From: Cryptomeria japonica
Taxonomy: Eukaryota; Streptophyta; Pinopsida; Cupressales; Cupressaceae
DNA: 64,000 nucleotides
Reading direction: 5' to 3'
Assembly (NCBI RefSeq): GCF_030272615.1
Contig: NC_081406.1
Span: 190,893,891 to 190,957,890 of the forward strand
Each line of letters opens with the position of its first letter. Position 1 is the stretch's first letter. Positions 11,056 through 25,453 of this stretch are shown one piece after another. The translations under genes were made by a program, and so were the position numbers. Below the pieces are notes generated by a model. That model was not told the origin of the DNA. It ran no database searches and worked only from the letters and a program-made list of their open reading frames with translations.

Positions 11056-14000
11056 TTTAAAATAGTACACTTCAATCCATGCAAAATATACCATTTGTGA
11101 ATAGCATAAATAGAAGTATTTAGTTTTTTATGTAGTGTTACTATGGAGGTAAGAAAGACTCTACTCCACATAGTAGAGGATAAATTAACAATGAAATATT
11201 TTTATTCTCATTGACTGAAGTTATGGAGACAATCCTCATGGCCATGGAGTGGGAAATATGGAGAATTTGGTGGACAATGAAAGAAGATAATCAGAAAAAA
11301 GGCAGGAAAAGAAGAGGAGAGAGGAGAGGAGAGGAGAGGAGAGCAGAACAGAACAAGAGGTGAGGTGCAATTTTACAATCTTAGAGGTTTTCATTTTCTG
11401 GCATGTTTTGAAAATTATTTGAGTTGAGTGAGTTATGAATTTTTATGAAGGGTTTATACATGACTTTATATGTAAATTTTAGTAAAAATTTATCTTCATG
11501 TTCTTCTTAACTTTAATTTTATGAAATTTTAAAAACCGACGATAGTTTTGGCTTGTTGGAGAGAAATTGGTAAGACGACGAAGAATGGGTTTGAGGGCTT
11601 CATGCGGAGGAGGATGCATCGACCTCCCCCTAGAGGTTTTCTCTAGCTAAAGTGTAGGTGGCCTTGCACGTTTTGTTACTTTGCCTCGTTCTGATGCTTT
11701 AATCTAGTTTTTTGTTTTCATTGCCAATTGTTATGTGTTTCCGTGGGCTCTTCAATCTATTAGTAAATAGTTTTTATGTTTCATTCGTTAAAGTGTTAGT
11801 AATGTGAGATCAAGTATTCATCATATGATGATGGTTGCACTAAAATAGAGAAACAAAAACACAACCCCTATGGGCTAAGAAAATAGTCTTGTCAAACTAA
11901 AAATGAAGGTTAAAAATCGATTCCTTGTAACTTTAAAAAAGAAGAAGTATGATCTCATAAATCTATGAAGACAATTGTAAGAGTTTCTAGATATGCAAGT
12001 TTGAAATTTGAATGTTTTTCTTGATTTATAATAAGAACTTCAAGATATAGAAAAAGGCATCAAGGAGATATGCGATCATCACCATTAGTCTCATAAGGAT
12101 CTTTAGCTCAATTTGCATAAAGGAGCTCATCAAAGTGACATATAATCATGACATTTTTTTTTTTTTTTTATATATTAGTTTCACACAAGGGGAATATAAA
12201 GAAGACACAACAATAAACTATATTAATCAAGTGCATATGTTTGACTTTTGAGTCCACCCATATATCAAACTTGATTGTAATGAGTGTTGGATCAATTTCT
12301 TAGAGTGATAACTAAAAAGGATTAGAATTATGTACTTGTATTCGGTATTATATCTCCAAAGATATATAATAAACAACTTCTCAAGGATAACTACCTATCC
12401 ATGCATCACAAGTTAATAATTATTGATCAATGGATCCAAATGTAGGTTTAAACAAGGCACAACTAAAAGGGTCTTTAATATACTTGAATGTATGTGAGGC
12501 CCGAATCTTTAATGTGATGGTGTTATCTTAGACCTAATTATTGGTGGATTGAAATAACATTATTTTATTAAGTGCTAAAAATATAAAACCACTTAGCTAA
12601 GAATTATATCTCCTTAAAGGAATTTATGTAGCCTACTAAAACACAAGCTTCTCATAGAAATAAAAATAAAAAGGAATTGTTTTTTTCGATTCTAAGTATC
12701 TCAAGAAGTGTAAGAGAAGAGTATATGCAAGATACCTTCAAGTAGCACAAGTGATTAGGTTACCTTTATTTATTAGGACGACACACAATGAAAGAGAATA
12801 ATATACACAATCTTAAACACGAAAACATTGCTACATGAAGAAAAAATTAAACATTATTCACAATTCAATCTTTAACTAGAAAACCTACAAAATAAGTATT
12901 ATGAATTTGAAATCAAGCCTTAATCATATGATGCATTAAAAGAGAATAAGCAATAAAAATTTCTATGAAGCTAGAAAATAGTCTAATCAAACTAATAATA
13001 GCGAGTACAAATAGATTCTTTGTAACTTTTTAATCAAATTCAAAACAAAAAATTTTAAGATTTGACTTTCTATAAAAATTTTAGTCTATTAAAAAATATA
13101 AATGAAAATACACCTTTAGAATAAAAATTATAAATATATTATAAAATTTAGAAATGTCACCTAATCTGTAATGAAGAGAGTACAATTTTTTCTTTTTTTC
13201 GCCTATAAGAAATCAGAATATACCATGACAATTTCAGACATGTTGTTCAATTCTTAGATACCTAATTCAAGTATTGAATGCCATGAAACTTAATATTAGA
13301 AATCATTTCTACTCCTAAATTAATTCACTTCTTTTTGTTGGAAATGGATGGAGAGGTTTTAGATTTATTGCATCCAACTTTCTTATTTAATGCACCAAAT
13401 CTAATCTCGATTTTATTATATATCACGTTCAGATATATTAAGGAAGTCACTGTTTCCCTTTTTTAATGATAACGATTGTGTAAGACAATGCTATCCACAT
13501 AGTTTATGCCTGTATCTACGCCATATATGTTTTTCTTTTTACATTATTTTCTCTACCAGAAATATTACGTCCATATTACTTCAGCCAGTTGTTGCATGCT
13601 TAGAATTCACTGTATTTACGTACATATTTTTCTTAAAATTGCCCGGCTTTATAAGACATGCAAGTGATGCCACAAATGACGACCATTTATCATCATCTTA
13701 TTTAAACTCGGAGAATGAAATGCAGTGTGAAAGGAAAGAGTGTAAACGCCGCATTTATGTATATATACAAATTGTTGTCAGCAAAAAACATTACTGTTTT
13801 TTCATGAAAATCTCTACTTGACGGGAACCCATATACAGTGTTTGGAGAGAAGATTTGGTAGCCCTGAATCCACGTATAGGCTATGGAAGACACCTTTCAG
13901 ACTGTAACTTATCTGTCACAAGGGACCCAACAATATTTTGCATCATTTCAGTTGAATTTAAAGCTTCAGATGATTGATAAGTGGGAGAAAAAAAACTCTA

Positions 14001-16667
14001 AGTTAGTGGGACAATTTTTTGGATTTGGTTATGGTGCTTATAGAATGCATCGACTCCATAATAATATATAAATATGTTATGGGGCCGGTGCATTTTATCG
14101 GTCTCATAGATGATATCCAATTTCTAACTTTTATCCTACCTACACCCACAACCCCTTCCCACCTTTTCCACCCATTCAAATCTGCAGCCCTAAAAAGTAA
14201 GGGATGCTTTTTTTCAACAAAAGAATTCTAATAGCAAACTTATTTTGACTTCATGGGACCTCTCACTCATTAGAAATAGATCCTTTAGTCCCCCTTATGA
14301 TACCCCAACCTAAACCTATCACTGAAGTTATGACGAAGAATTTGACAGTTTGCCTTTCTACCATATGAAATTTTCATGGTACTTTGGATTTTCACTTCTT
14401 TTAATTGACATTTATAGTTATAATAAAAATTGAATAGAAAGATGGTATATATTTGTATAAAGATATTATAATAATAAATTGTTTATTAGAAATTATATAT
14501 CAATATGATGTATTATAATTATCTAAGGAAATTTATAGAGAGTAATTTTTTTAGTCATATGAATTACTTAGTGACATACATATTATTTTAATAAATACGA
14601 TGAACAAATTAAATGACTCATCATATTAGGAAGTAAGATTATGAGTATTAGTAAGCTTAGATGAATAAATATGTTGTTCATGAAGAAAAAATTGAACGTT
14701 GACATAGTGAAGGAAAGATAAGAATTATTTATGCCTACATTTAGTATGTGAGGTATAGTAGAGGAGTAAAGATTAGAGGATCACTACGTCATTTCTCATG
14801 GTGATGGTTGCACAATAAGCTATTCGATTAAAGAAACATCAAAACTAGTATCTAATAATCATTCTCATACTAATAATAAATTTTAGAAATCAAACTTAGA
14901 TACAAATTGATCCAATATGCATTGTAAGGTTTTCGAGGGAGTTATTTTTTATTGTCAAATTAGATTGCTTCAATAGTGCTAGCTTTGTGTAAAGAAACAA
15001 ATAAGGATAAATAGAAATGTTTATTATCTTGGCAATTGCACACGAGTCAAGCATAAGTGTAGTATAAAGGTACAACAAAATCTAATGTGTGTAATTAATT
15101 TTCAAATAACTTAGAGTCAATAATAACTTTAAGGAATCCTCTTTGAAAAAAGATATAAAATTTTAACAAATATTTCATTTTTCTAAAGATTTTTTTTTTG
15201 ACAAACATTTATTTTTATTAAAAAATAAAAATTATTGATGAGTTTGTTTATAGCAACTAAACATCATCTTTGTGCATAACTTTTTCTTTTATTCCAAATA
15301 TCTAATTATTAAATTATAGCTCAATATAAAACATTATCTTCCTAACTCTACCTAGGTCGAATAACTTATAGTTATGGTCCAATAACTATAACTTGGTTCA
15401 ATAATTTATAGTTATGGTCCAATATTTTTATTCTTATTTTATTTAAATGATTAAATATAAAAAAATTAAAGAGAAAATCTAAAATAGCATGGGAATAAAT
15501 GCAAGGCTTACAACACGTGACGTCATCTAAAATCGTGGAATAGGATAAAACGGTCAAATCAGTTGCCTACACGGAGGTGGAGAAAAATACGAAGTGTGTT
15601 GGTTTCATCGTGGTCTATTTGCAATCGTTTATGTGGAATCTCCATATTTGAAAGTTACATCATGCTTGAAAGTGTATGGGAATGAAATAAATCATTAAAA
15701 AGTCTAGGGGTATAATTTTTAAGGTTTTAATCTAAAATTGTTTATTTGATATTTTCATTCTTAAATTTGGTTCTCTTTGACTTATTTCTTTTCATTTTTG
15801 TTTTCATTTTAGTTTATGTATTAGATTCTCGTTTAATATTTTATTTTAAGTATGGATTTGACTTTAAATTTTGCCTCTCTAATCTTTTTGACTAAATATC
15901 TTTTCAACTTTTGTCTTTTGAAAATATAAATTTGATACTATATTCCTTGTTTGGATGAAATGACTAAAGAAAATACCCTTAACACTATGTAGGGATGGAT
16001 ATAATCTCCCTAAACACTTTTGTTTCCATGTCTTATGGCCAACTACGTAGCCAATATTCGAGTATATTATCTAAATATCTTAAACTGCAAACCATTAAAG
16101 GATTATTTAAAAAATTAATATTTTTTCTAGTTTCTATCTCTCAAAAAATTCTAAAATTCGTTAGAGCATTTCAACATAGATGAATATTGGTAATGTTCAC
16201 GATTATTCAAAAGATGACATGAAATCACAATGTGTGCACATAGTCTCTGTTAGACTTTACATTTCCATTCATATTGAAAGGGTTTCTCGTATATTGTCAT
16301 TATTTTTGTGAATTTGTTCCATCTAATCACATCCACCTAGCCACAATAAAATTATATATAGTATATAACATTTAATTTCTTATGTTTATTGCACTTTGTT
16401 AAAAAATACTTTAATCTACATAATTTTTTGGTTAATGCTTTGGTTGAATAGAATGTTGATAATAGAACCTACCATCAAGACAATTGACTTCATAATATTT
16501 AATAAACTCCATAATTCTCATCTACCCAAATTTGAAGTAAATATACCATTTTTATCAAGCCTAAGAGTGGTTCCATGTCTCTCACCCTCACTTTGTGAGA
16601 TGGTGGCACATGACCTCGACCTCGGCCCCTTATCCCACCTTCCATATACAAATAAAGTTGCATGATT
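11056..16667. other. AT-rich intergenic sequence
   Basis: No gene, RNA or complete mobile element recognised. Contents include a purine (GGAGA)n run at about 11309-11343, a T-run near 12150-12170, and scattered short open frames (for example 13639-13821, 13883-14071, 15995-16183, 16396-16665) without protein-family signatures. The stretch may hold old decayed elements that I cannot classify by eye. Confidence 0.5.
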
Positions 16668-19600
16668 TGTAATGCCCCGCCAGGAAACCCCGAAGGGATT
16701 AAGCCAAAACACAAGAATAGAGTGCAATAATTTTATTTTTTTTAAAGTTACAACACATAAGATGCAACAAGATATCAAAGATTCAGATTACATAGCGGAA
16801 GACTTCATCAACTAACACCTAAAGAGTTTCCCAACGAGATTACTTAAATTTCACAATACACTTAACTCACACAATTAATCCAAGAGCTGAATATCTTAAT
16901 AACGAGATAATTCATAATTAGGATAATTTCTTTCAAAGGACAGAAATATAAATCACAACAAAGATTCATCCATTAAGATCCATTCATCAACCTCATTCAA
17001 GCTTTTCAATTTAAAATTACAAACCATACATCTAACATCTAATACACTAGGATTTCCTCATAACATGAGAGATCTTTCCAAGCACATTTAAATTCCTTAA
17101 CAACAACTGAGTATAATTCATTACTCTAAGATACATTATTCCATATTCCAACTTATTGCATTAAAAGGACGATTTCACACATGCATTACGATAAACCGCA
17201 TCTCAACCAATTATGCATTCGATCCACATGGCATTCCAGGAAAAAAATGAATATAAGCATTAATAGTTAATTCCAATTATCCACTTAACCATTTTACATA
17301 AATTAATCATACATGATAAAGCTGAATAAAGGAAACATAAGAGAATACACCACATAACACCATAATGATCTCGGAGTTCACCCCTAAAGGGCTACATCTC
17401 CGGGTTTGCGCAACTGCAAGACCCCTCTGATAATTAATAAAGTTAAGAGTACAAGAGGTTACACTATACAATCCAGCCATCAAGGCGATACATAAGCAAT
17501 ATACAACGACCACAACGGTCAATAATACATAAACGATCCTTAAAAAGAACAGGATCCAGCTGAACATAATCAAAGCTAAAACAAGAGGTCCAAGAGAGCA
17601 TCCATAACACTGAGCCATCACCGCCCAAGGGTCTAATATGAAACCGACACTCACAAGGGCAGAGACAAAGGATGACTCTCAAAGGTACTCAAAACAGGAC
17701 AAAACGACAACACACTAGCGAACGTAGGGACAAGTGTCATCACACGACCTGGTATGGATACCATGGCAAGTCTTCATAGGTCCCGGCCCATACACTGGTA
17801 ACCCTGGCAACCTAATCCGAACTTCCGGCCCATCCAAGCCTCATGTGGACCCACACATCCTCTCGTGAAGACAAGGAAGGTGGTTTGCCATTTCAGGCCT
17901 TCTCACAGCATGTCGAGTCTATGCTAGCACTCGTCCAATGTGTGAGGCACATTATCTTATTTATAAATTATTTTCTAATCTACTTAGGTTATCACTTATT
18001 AGACTCACTTTCGACGGGTTACCCAGCAGCCACTTTGGGCGCGACCCCCAATCGAAAGCCACTTTCCCATATGACACTAGACTAAACTCATACGAACTCA
18101 AAACCAAGGAATACACATGGTCAGATGAACGGAGTTCAAGAAGAGAGAACAATCATCTGGTCAAACACGACTCAAGGGTAATCGCTTGCTGACGGTACTC
18201 TAACTAGAGACCTGACAACTAAGGTTAACCACGAATCATCATTCGACTCACACAAAGAGGATAATGATCGAAACGACACTACCACAATACAATCGTCAAC
18301 TCGGTACAGAGGACTAAATCAGGAACACCAAATCATCCATACGACAGGGTCCTACGAAACAAAGCAAAACATGCCATTTCATAATTAAAGCGAATACAGA
18401 AAATTAAACTTGCAGGGCAATAATCAGAAAGAGACAATATTTCCTCAAATTGATTTAATCATTACAGGTCGATCAAGTTTTCTACATGATCTAAAACAGA
18501 TTTCAGTTATCTATCTCATCAAGGGATAAGTTGTTCTTGGTTTTCTAACTCGTCAAGGTTCAAAGCATTGAATAGGCAAATAAAGCCATAAAGAGTTTTT
18601 AACCAATTTATATTAATAAATCTCAGACAACCATTAATCAACTAAAATAAGATATTAAATCTCCAATCAAAACGTCATTAACATACTGGTCAAAAATCAA
18701 TCTCTACAGATTCATAATTTCAATTCCAGATACATTATACGGATTACAGAATAAAATGTAGGAAGAGAATCTAAGGAAGCTAATCATTTCCAAAAGCACA
18801 TCGATTCAATTCAGACACCCAACGATAAATTTTTCACTACTTCTCAATTAGCCAAATGATAAGCTCTAAGATGATATTTAACCACATCAATTAGAATATA
18901 ATCTACCCAATTCACTTGCAAAAATTCACAGTTGTAGAACTTAATTAAAAAAGGGGCAAAGTCACGAAATGAAGTTGGACGTCAATTAGCCTATAAACTC
19001 CATTATAACATTGATCAACTCAACTAGCATTTGCAACTGTTATACCGCCTTAATCAAAATTAAGAACTAAATAAACTTAATCATTAAAATACTTTTCGAC
19101 ATATTATAATCACATGCATTTTTTTTTGAAAACTAAAAAAAATACATTAAAAAAATGATGTTATTAACTACGTTTTAAACAAAATGAAACGCGTTAGAAA
19201 ACGCGGCTAGGGTGGGCGTAACCCTAACCCTAGCCACTGGGCATTACCCGAGCTGCGGCGCCGCTGCGATGCCCGCAGGTCCGCGGCGCCCTGCGGCCAC
19301 CGCAGTGTGCCGCGGCAGGGTCTTAAGCACCAGCGACGGGGGAAGAAACAGAGGATGAGCGGGGCGATAGGGAGGAAGTGGGGGGGACGTGCGAGGTAGG
19401 GGAGGGGAGCGGGTGGAGCTCCGCTCCCCGCTCACCCAAACCCCGACCCACCGTGATACACGCACACGCCCAGACCAAAAAATAATATGATTAAAATTTT
19501 TAAATGGAACACACAGCCCGTTTAAAAGGATAAAAACGCACAGCTTGGTCTTTTAATAAATTTTCTAAATAAAAAGCACAGTTCGATTTCAATAAACACA

Positions 19601-20923
19601 AACGCCCATCCCAAAGATTTATAATGAAATTTTAATCTACTATACATTCGGTTTAAACAAAATGAGATTGAAATCACGTTTTCATGTTGGGTTTTCTCAT
19701 TCTATACAACACCCAAGGGTTTCAAACGTCCAAAAACATGAGGAATTAACAGCACCTCTAAATCACTTCCAGCCAAGCTTGTAATTTACCAAATCGATCC
19801 ATAAACATGGCATTCGAAGGAGAATTTAAAACCAAGGTAAAACCCCCATTTTCATTTCAAACAAAAACCAAAATTGAGAGAGTTGGATCCTACCTTAACA
19901 CGCAATCCTGGCAAGATCGGCTGAAGAATCCCAATCTCCAGCTGCCCAAATCCTTCCTTCTCCATCCAAAAATCCTCCAATTTCATCTCCCAAAATCTTT
20001 TTCAACCAAAATCCTCCAAAAAAAATGTCCATTCCTCCTCTTTTCCCCAAATTTGGGTTATATGGAAGAGTTGACCCAAAATTTCTATTTTGGAAATCAA
20101 AAAACTTTATTTACAAATAATTCTCCGCATTTAATACTTTTTTCAACTATAACAACAATTTAACTTGCTCTTTAATTCAAAAATCGATTTCTTCAATCAA
20201 TTAAATTTAACCTTTCAAATATCAGAATCCAACAGAATGCAATTACGTCTATTGCGATTAAATACTAAACTTTCTTTTCAACAGCATAAACAAAATGCAT
20301 TAAATATTCAAAAACAGACATTTAATCGAATTCACTCCCAATTTAAAACGAGCAACCCAATATCAACGAAAATCACATAACAGAAACCAGATTAATCTAA
20401 TCCATTAATCATCAATGCACAAATGCATATTTAATCAAGAAATTACTAAGGACTAATTAATCAAATTAACCAAACACACCAAGCACACAAATCGAGAAAG
20501 TCAACCAAACAGACGACTCGCAAACCCAAACAAAAAAAAGGGTAACCGACGACGACTGACGATGCTCACTTGAGCACGACTAAGGTCGACTAGGGTCTTA
20601 CGACCACCTAATCCAACTCTAAGGATTAAAAGGTATGCTCAAACCTACAAAACCAGGTGACGACGAACCTCGCACTCATGCGACTTCGTACCTGAAATCT
20701 CCTGCAACCAACGATCATACATGCATACATATATAATAACTTAATGAATGCGTTAGCTCGATGAATACCATGAAATAAGAACACTAAACAACTAGCATAA
20801 AACTAGTGTGAGAACCACATCAATAGCTATGCGTAAAATCAACATCTGACTATAACATAATATTACGATTAACTAATCAAGATTAAGCCAAGGTTAGAAA
20901 TAGACTAGGGTAGGGGTACTACA
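16668..20923 (-). mobile_element. Long solo-LTR-like insertion (4256 bp) with perfect TSD TGATT
   Basis: The insertion begins TGTAATGCCCCGCC and ends GGGGTACTACA, and has TGATT immediately on both sides (16663-16667 and 20924-20928). Read on the minus strand it starts TGTAGTACCCC and ends GGGGCATTACA, the TG...CA form of an LTR. I find no gag, protease, integrase or RT frames and no internal LTR repeat, so it is best read as a solo LTR of a long-LTR, probably Ty3/gypsy, family. A complete non-autonomous element cannot be excluded. A GC-rich island (about 19200-19470) inside it contrasts with the AT-rich rest. Confidence 0.72.
19200..19470. other. GC-rich island inside the long LTR
   Basis: About 270 bp rich in CG and GC steps (gcggcgccgctgcg, cgcggcgccctgcgg, gggcgatagggaggaag) surrounded by AT-rich sequence. 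It begins near ACGCGGCTAGGG. It may be the promoter or leader part of the LTR, and the minus frame 19244-19465 is probably incidental. Confidence 0.5.
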
Positions 20924-23900
20924 TGATTACTAAATGCTCTCACATGTGTGAGACCTATGGAAGAAGAGTGTACTTATATAATTTTCTCATATATTTATCT
21001 ACTAGGGATTTCTCTCGCATGTGTGGGGTATGGTGATGGGGTGTACCCAACATAACTTACATAGATGATATGAAGAAGTAGATATTGGAGAGTGAAAGTT
21101 CAAACTTCCTTATGTGACATTCTATGGCATGTCACTCCTTCCTAAGGAGCTTAGATAGGTCAATATTTTCCCATAGATGAAGAATTTTAGCCCAAAAGGT
21201 ACCTAGATCTCATAGGTACTTTCCCTAGGGGTCCAATTTAACCCAAAATTTTTTAAAAAAAATTGTTAATTTTTTTAAACCTCTTATAAGTGCAAATCTA
21301 TATTTATCAAAATACTTAAATTATCAATTTATTCAATGGTATAAAGTGTAATGCATATGATTTGAAATCTAAATGGAAACAAAGTGGAATTAAAGTCATG
21401 ATGTAGCTTATTGTAGTTCTTAGTTGAATGATTATAATCTCTATATGATCATTTTTATATGAAAATATTGAAAATCTAAATGATTTTTCTATGAGGTGAT
21501 GGTACGTATGAATGAGCTAAAAATAGTGCAAGTGTGTTTAAAGATAAGAAAAATGTCAAGAACATTGATGAAGAAAAACTAGCAACTTGGTTAAGTCAAA
21601 AAATGGCAAAGGTATGATAAGCACAAGTTTGTACAATAAAGAACTTAATCTTTATGTGAGATTGCATAAGATTGCTAGACAAATATCTAATGAATTTTAT
21701 ATAGATGTGACAATTTGGTTGTGTGAATCTATTTAGGAAGGTGAATAAGGTAGAGATTTCAAAATTACAAATAAGTCGCATCTAAATGTTGCTTAATGGT
21801 AATATATAGCTTTAATGAGTCTATGGATATTAGGATGGCATTATGAGAGTCTCAAAACTATCTAGTTATGAACTAGTATAATGATTTCTTTCTTATGCAT
21901 GAATGTAATATTTAATCTATGAAAAACATGCAATTTAGCTATACCATTTCTTTAGGATAATAATTAAGCATTGAGATAAGTAAACATTATTTAGACAAGA
22001 AGAAACATTTCAAGAAATATTTTGATTTGATTTGATTTAAGGGTACTAACATGGACTAATGTTTAGTGTTGTTTCTATGAGTGTGACAAGTAGTTGACAC
22101 ATCAGGTGGAACATAATTTTGTTGGAGATAGGTAGCCTATCTTTGTGAAACCGAATGGTAGTAATGACATACAAACACTCACTTAGGATTTTTCATTGAA
22201 AATGAAACTTTTGATGAAATTGTGTGCTTCAATTATCATAAATGTTTGCAAAAATGAAATTTAGACTGCATTTAGTTAATGAAAATAGTAACCATGTATG
22301 GTATGAATCTTGTGAACTTTGTTTTAGTATGATGTTGAACTTTAATTGATACATCAAGACAACACATGCTTTTAGGTCAAATAGATATAATGAATCTCAA
22401 TTTATTAATATTATTTAACAATGTATTTAATCAATGAATTATATTTGAGAAGTTAATTATAATTCAAAACAATTATTTAATTAGTTAATTGCATGCTTTT
22501 GGAAAGAAATTAACTATTTTTTTTAATGCATTCTTGTTATTGAACTAGGGTGGTGTCTTTATATCTATATAAAATTCAATCAATGACAAGTAGTCATTGT
22601 AGTCCATGCCTAGCTCATAACAATGTAGATTAAAAATTATTTGGATAACCATTATTGATCTTAAGCTTACTCACTTTTCTTGTTGTATTCTTACTAGGAT
22701 CTCATTTGATCAATCAAGGGGTTATCAATGTTCATTATCCTTCTACAGATATCATGAAACTTTGAAGCAATTTTTTTCTAGTTTTGTATGTGAGCCTATT
22801 ATGCTCTAAATCAAATCCACAACATCTTTGTTCCTTTTAGAACAAATCCATTTTCTTGGCCTATGATTAATTTGGGTATTTGCCTAGAATTTTATAAAAT
22901 TCACACAAATTTGGCATGCTTTTAAAGTGAATAATATATTTTGTATTTTAAAAAAATACTAACTCATGGATTTGTAGATTCCAAAGAGATTATTTTCTCA
23001 TGGATCAAATCAATGGACTAACCTACTATTCTCATTTAAATATAGATGCAATCTATAATTTTCTTCTAAAGTTATTCATCTATAGACACTTCTTAATAGT
23101 TAGGGTAATGCATCTTGTATGTTCCTACCAACCTCTCCCTCCCAAAATGGTCAATCCCCTCCTTGAGGATGTTGGTATAATCATATTCATACTATTCACA
23201 GTACTCACAGTTCTCTTATACCTTAATGTAGAGTTGTAGATTGTGTTCATGGTTGGACTCAAAAGATCCACACGTCTTCTTCTATTTCACAATCTTGTGA
23301 TAAGGGTGCTTTTGATTGGTTAGATAATGAAATTTTTCCTTGCTTGGATTTGTCCGTTTCTCTCATTTAGATTGAAATCAAACCACCAAATGGAAACCAA
23401 GATAGTCAACAAAGAACCCTTCTAAAACAAGAGACAATTATTAATAGTGAAGACCTTCTTGATGGTTGGGAAAGTCTAATGATTGTAACCTACTTCCACC
23501 TCCTCCCATATTTGTAGTTTACTATCATTGGTTTAACTACTTATTCTTACTTTTCTTGTTTTCATGGTCTTGTTTAAGGTATTAACTTACCTAAACTTTA
23601 GGGTGTGATTTCATTCCACTCAATCTCTCCCATTAGAAAAAAATGATACATTCATTTATATAATCATTATAAATCACAAAAAATAGACAATATAACATCA
23701 TACTTAAATTCTTATGAATTTTTCATCGTGATGATGAATCACGGAATGTGATTCGAAACTTTGATGGAAAAAAATAGACACAATCAAATCTAAAAAAATT
23801 CATAAAAATATAACATGGATTGTGGAAATCTCATAGCTTTAATCATACTTAAAATTTAAAAATTAGTTAATATTCATGTTTTCTGAAAACTTCGCCCGTC

Positions 23901-24060
23901 ATGTCCATTAAACTCGGTCACTCAGAAGGAACGACATACATAGTGTGAAAACATGGGAAGGTGTGGCTGCAATTCATATACATACAATATATCAAATTAA
24001 TGAAACGTACGGAGCAAGGAAGCTTATTGTATGCTGATTCAAATGTATTAAAGTTGATAA
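20924..24060. other. AT-rich sequence, no gene recognised
   Basis: The frames at 21596-21781 (minus) and 23000-23239 (plus) carry no motif. A readable peptide-like stretch around 23300-23460 (GAFDWLDNEIFPCLDLS on the plus strand) may be an old gene or element fragment, but I do not recognise it. Confidence 0.4.
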
Positions 24061-24070
24061 TTACACAAAT

Positions 24071-24304
24071 TTCTGTGGACACAGTGTATGGCTACGGAGA
24101 GAGGAGATTTCAAGAGCTAATAATAACGTGATGGATTCAAAAAAGTTGTAGTTGATAGTTACACATATTTCTGTGGACACAGTCTGTGTAGAGATCAGGG
24201 TATTCAGAAGATATGATAGTGGTATTGATATTTCTGTGGGCACAGTTTATGTACACAGAGGATTCTAAACATATGATTATTATCCATACTTCTGTGGACA
24301 CAGT
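24071..24304. repeat. Four copies of the palindromic element TTCTGTGGACACAGT
   Basis: Copies lie at 24071-24085, 24169-24183, 24232-24246 (one mismatch, GGGCA) and 24290-24304. Each contains the inverted pair CTGTG-GA-CACAG. Flanking words (GAGAGG, GATTTCAAGA, AAGATATGATA) also recur, so the whole is a degenerate 58-98 bp tandem repeat. The array lies just before the TATA-like run at 24371-24385. Confidence 0.8.
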
Positions 24305-24370
24305 TTCTATAGAGAGGGATTTCAAGAAGATATGATATTGGATTTGATGGTTATTCATTTTCTTTTGGAT

Positions 24371-24385
24371 TTTATATATATATAA
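24371..24385 (+). promoter_or_regulatory. TATA-box-like run after the palindrome array
   Basis: TTTTATATATATATAAACC lies about 70 bp after the last palindromic repeat. No convincing gene follows within 1 kb, so this may be an orphan promoter, a transposon terminus or chance AT-rich sequence. Confidence 0.3.
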
Positions 24386-24399
24386 ACCAGAGATCAGTG

Positions 24400-25440
24400 C
24401 AAATGGCCTTACACGGTTTGGGGTGTCAGATTATCTCTACATCAGACAATAAATTGTTTCCTGACTTCTCAAAAGCATCGCATCAAATTCTGTTATTGAG
24501 ATTGAATGATGTCACTCACATTGTTAATGGTTGTGTAATTATTATGTTAAAAAAATGAAATTTATATTGATAGTGAGGAGTATATAGCATGTTAGAAATT
24601 ATTTAAAGTTTATATCTGTTTTTCTAATATAATGATACTTCAAAATTTAGAAATTTATTAGTGTTGATAAATGATAATATATAAGTATATAGTATTTGTT
24701 ATAAAACTTTGAAATAAAATAAAAGAATTATTGAAATGATATTATTTAATATTTTTTGCATAAATTTGTTTAAGGATATAAAAAGGTATTGTTTATATAT
24801 ACATTTTATAAATAATACATATATAAATATATTTAATTAAGAGATTTTATTTTATTTGCAATTATATATATACATAAATATAAAAGAATAAAATTACTCA
24901 TGTATGTATATACTTATTTTAAATTTAAGATCAAAGAAATATGAGAGTCTTTGATGTCATTGTCAAATTTATCTTGAATTTATTAGAAAGATTATATAAA
25001 TTTGGAGTAAGATTATAGAACTTACTTTTTTGATATTGATTTCAATCATATGACTACTAGAAAGAGAAATGGGTGGATATAACTTAGCTTTTACTCAATT
25101 TTAAAAATTTACATCGCATAAGATATTATCATATTGTTTTTGAAGTCATGAATATCATTTTAGCTTTGATATTGGAGTAATGAAAGTAACAAACAATTAT
25201 AATATTTGTTAAAAAATATGTTAAAAATGGTGTATCAAGCCTAGGAATGGACAAGCATATGTTTAATAACATAACATATGTTTATAATCATTGAGGATAA
25301 ATACTAATGTTCAATTTTATTGTGATGAAAGATATGGATCCAATAACATAACAACCAAACTTTAATGATAGTAGATTTCCACAATCCCTGAAATATATTG
25401 TTGTTGCAGTTTATGGATTAGATTGTTTGTATATTTTTAA
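24400..25440. other. AT-rich stretch without features
   Basis: About 1 kb of A/T-dominated sequence with many short ATATAT runs. I see no frame, RNA or repeat that can be named. Confidence 0.5.
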
Positions 25441-25453
25441 TCATCAACGTTTC

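Noticed and set aside
10660-11171. Several overlapping open frames of 100-140 codons on both strands (Tyr/Ile/His-rich)
   Set aside because: They are translations of the TATATACATA microsatellite. All frames are open because the repeat lacks most stop words, and there is no protein signature.
12061-12140. A tRNA-like phrase (TAGCTCAATTTG) near 12108
   Set aside because: No cloverleaf can be formed around it: the T-arm GGTTCGA-type segment and acceptor pairing are missing.
19807-20163. A 118-codon plus-strand frame beginning with ATG
   Set aside because: It is antisense to the proposed LTR orientation, Lys/Phe/Pro-biased, with no family signature. Considered an LTR shadow.
16499-20380. Several 70-118 codon frames on both strands
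   Set aside because: They lie inside the long LTR-like insertion, carry no retroelement or cellular motifs and overlap on opposite strands.
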